Source: Bacteroidota bacterium
Lineage (GTDB): Bacteria; Bacteroidota; Bacteroidia; Chitinophagales; LD1
Direction: 5' to 3'
DNA: 6,853 bases
Assembly: GCA_947457525.1 (NCBI GenBank)
Contig: CANGXE010000084.1
Location: 1-6,853 of the forward strand
Shown here: positions 6,059 to 6,853 of the stretch, in pieces
How the letters are laid out: each line of letters starts with the position of its first letter
How positions within the stretch are numbered: the first letter of the stretch is position 1
Program-made: the position numbers and the translations under genes
The notes under the pieces: generated by a model
Seen by the model: the letters and a program-made list of their open reading frames with translations, nothing else
The model's database searches: none
What the model was told of the DNA's origin: nothing

Positions 6059-6853
6059 TTAACCGTTTAGTACTCCCATTAGATATTTGCCATAGCCGCT
6101 TTTCATCAAAGGCTCAGCTAGGCTGCGTAATGTTTCATTAGAAATAAAGCCTTGTCTCCAAGCTTCTTCTTCAATGCAACCAACTTTTAAACCTTGGCGC
6201 TGTTCGATTACTTGTACAAACTGCGAGGCTTGCATTAGTGAATCGAAAGTGCCCGTATCGAGCCAAGCTGTCCCTCTATCCAAAATACCTACTTGCAATT
6301 TACCTTGTTGTAAATACTCTTTATTCACGTCAGTGATTTCATACTCACCGCGCGGACTAGGTTTCAATTGTTTCGCAATTTCCACCACGCTGTTGTCATA
6401 AAAATATAAGCCCGGCACCGCATAATTCGATTTTGGTTGCAAAGGTTTTTCTTCAATAGAAATAGCTTTGCCGGCTTTGTCAAATTCCACCACACCATAT
6501 CGCTCAGGATCGGAAACGTGATAAGCAAACACCACACCGCCATCGGGGTTAGCATTCGCTTTTAGCAATTGGTCGAGGCCGCTGCCGTAGAAAATATTAT
6601 CGCCCAAAATCAAAGCCGCTTTGTCTTGTCCAATGAACCAATCGCCCAACACAAAAGCTTGCGCCAGTCCATTCGGAACTTCTTGCACTTGGTATTGAAA
6701 ATTACAGCCAAATTGTTTGCCATCGCCCAATAGCCTTTGGAAGTTCGGCAAATCGGTAGGCGTAGAAATAATCAAGATTTCATTTATTCCTGCCTTCATC
6801 AACACCGACAATGGATAATAAATCATCGGCTTATCGTAAATCGGCATGATTTG
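6059..6853 (-). CDS. rmlA: Glucose-1-phosphate thymidylyltransferase, 5' end cut by the window edge
   Basis: This cytosolic nucleotidyltransferase joins dTTP and glucose 1-phosphate to make dTDP-glucose, the first step toward dTDP-L-rhamnose and other dTDP deoxysugars. The reading frame stays open to the right edge (codons for Gln-Ile precede the first visible Met). The family normally has about 25-30 more N-terminal residues with the GGxGTRL nucleotide-binding loop, so the visible Met in IMPIYDKP is internal and the true start lies outside. Counting from that Met, visible motifs are MPIYDKPMIYYPLS (1-14), EVPNGLAQAF (56-65), LGDNIFYG (81-88) with the metal-binding Asp, EEKPLQPKSNYAVPGLYFYD (132-151), PRGEYEITDVN (165-175) and TAWLDTGTFDS (193-203). 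Together these identify RmlA rather than GalU or GlmU. It is followed not by rmlB, rmlC or rmlD but by the UXS-like gene and galE. The rest of the rhamnose route may lie to the right. Confidence 0.94.
   Translation of the reverse strand, partial: QIMPIYDKPMIYYPLSVLMKAGINEILIISTPTDLPNFQRLLGDGKQFGCNFQYQVQEVPNGLAQAFVLGDWFIGQDKAALILGDNIFYGSGLDQLLKANANPDGGVVFAYHVSDPERYGVVEFDKAGKAISIEEKPLQPKSNYAVPGLYFYDNSVVEIAKQLKPSPRGEYEITDVNKEYLQQGKLQVGILDRGTAWLDTGTFDSLMQASQFVQVIEQRQGLKVGCIEEEAWRQGFISNETLRSLAEPLMKSGYGKYLMGVLNG

Noticed and set aside
6059..6847. Taking the first visible Met as the start of rmlA
   Set aside because: The frame stays open to the window edge, and this Met lies within the conserved KQ(I/L)(M/L)P(I/V)YDKP segment. 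The nucleotide-binding loop of the family would be missing if translation began there.
1..6853. A new multi-gene defence, mobile or regulatory system
   Set aside because: Every gene belongs to a common family with intact motifs. There are no repeats, integrase, transposase, toxin-antitoxin pair, reverse transcriptase or unexplained long non-coding stretch, and base composition looks even across the window by eye.

Overview
The window is a dense stretch of a bacterial chromosome, most likely from the phylum Bacteroidota. That rests on three things: AT-rich gene gaps, the absence of Shine-Dalgarno-like purine runs before any of the five visible starts, and protein styles typical of the phylum (an M23 peptidase with a long beta-rich C-terminal part, a sodium:solute symporter of the kind common there, and an rmlA carrying the SKQ(I/L)(M/L)P(I/V)YDKP-type segment). 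A class or genus cannot be fixed from the sequence alone. All six genes lie on the minus strand, so transcription runs from high to low coordinates. Coding covers nearly everything.

Right part (about 6853 to 4065): three genes of activated-sugar metabolism. The first is the 3' part of rmlA (glucose-1-phosphate thymidylyltransferase), whose start lies beyond the right edge. Next is a short-chain-dehydrogenase-type sugar-nucleotide enzyme that most resembles UDP-glucuronate decarboxylase (UXS). The last is galE (UDP-glucose 4-epimerase). Gaps of 26 and 3 bases suggest one transcription unit. Together they would supply dTDP-glucose-derived, UDP-galactose-type and possibly UDP-xylose-type precursors for a surface polysaccharide or glycoprotein glycan. 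No glycosyltransferase, flippase or polymerase is visible in the window.

Middle and left part (3983 to 94): an SSS-family sodium:solute symporter, a LOG-family (TIGR00730-type) phosphoribohydrolase, and a secreted or periplasmic M23 metallopeptidase. Gaps of 17 and 6 bases suggest a second unit, or a continuation of the first. The only larger internal gap is 81 bases, between galE and the symporter, and it holds a weak promoter candidate. The LOG and M23 genes share one reading frame and are separated by only a TAG stop and two sense codons, which suggests coupled translation.

The leftmost 93 bases hold no gene and no convincing terminator. I found no mobile element, RNA gene, CRISPR array, frameshift or broken gene. 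I found no sign of a new multi-gene system either. The findings below are residue-level or layout-level points worth a check.
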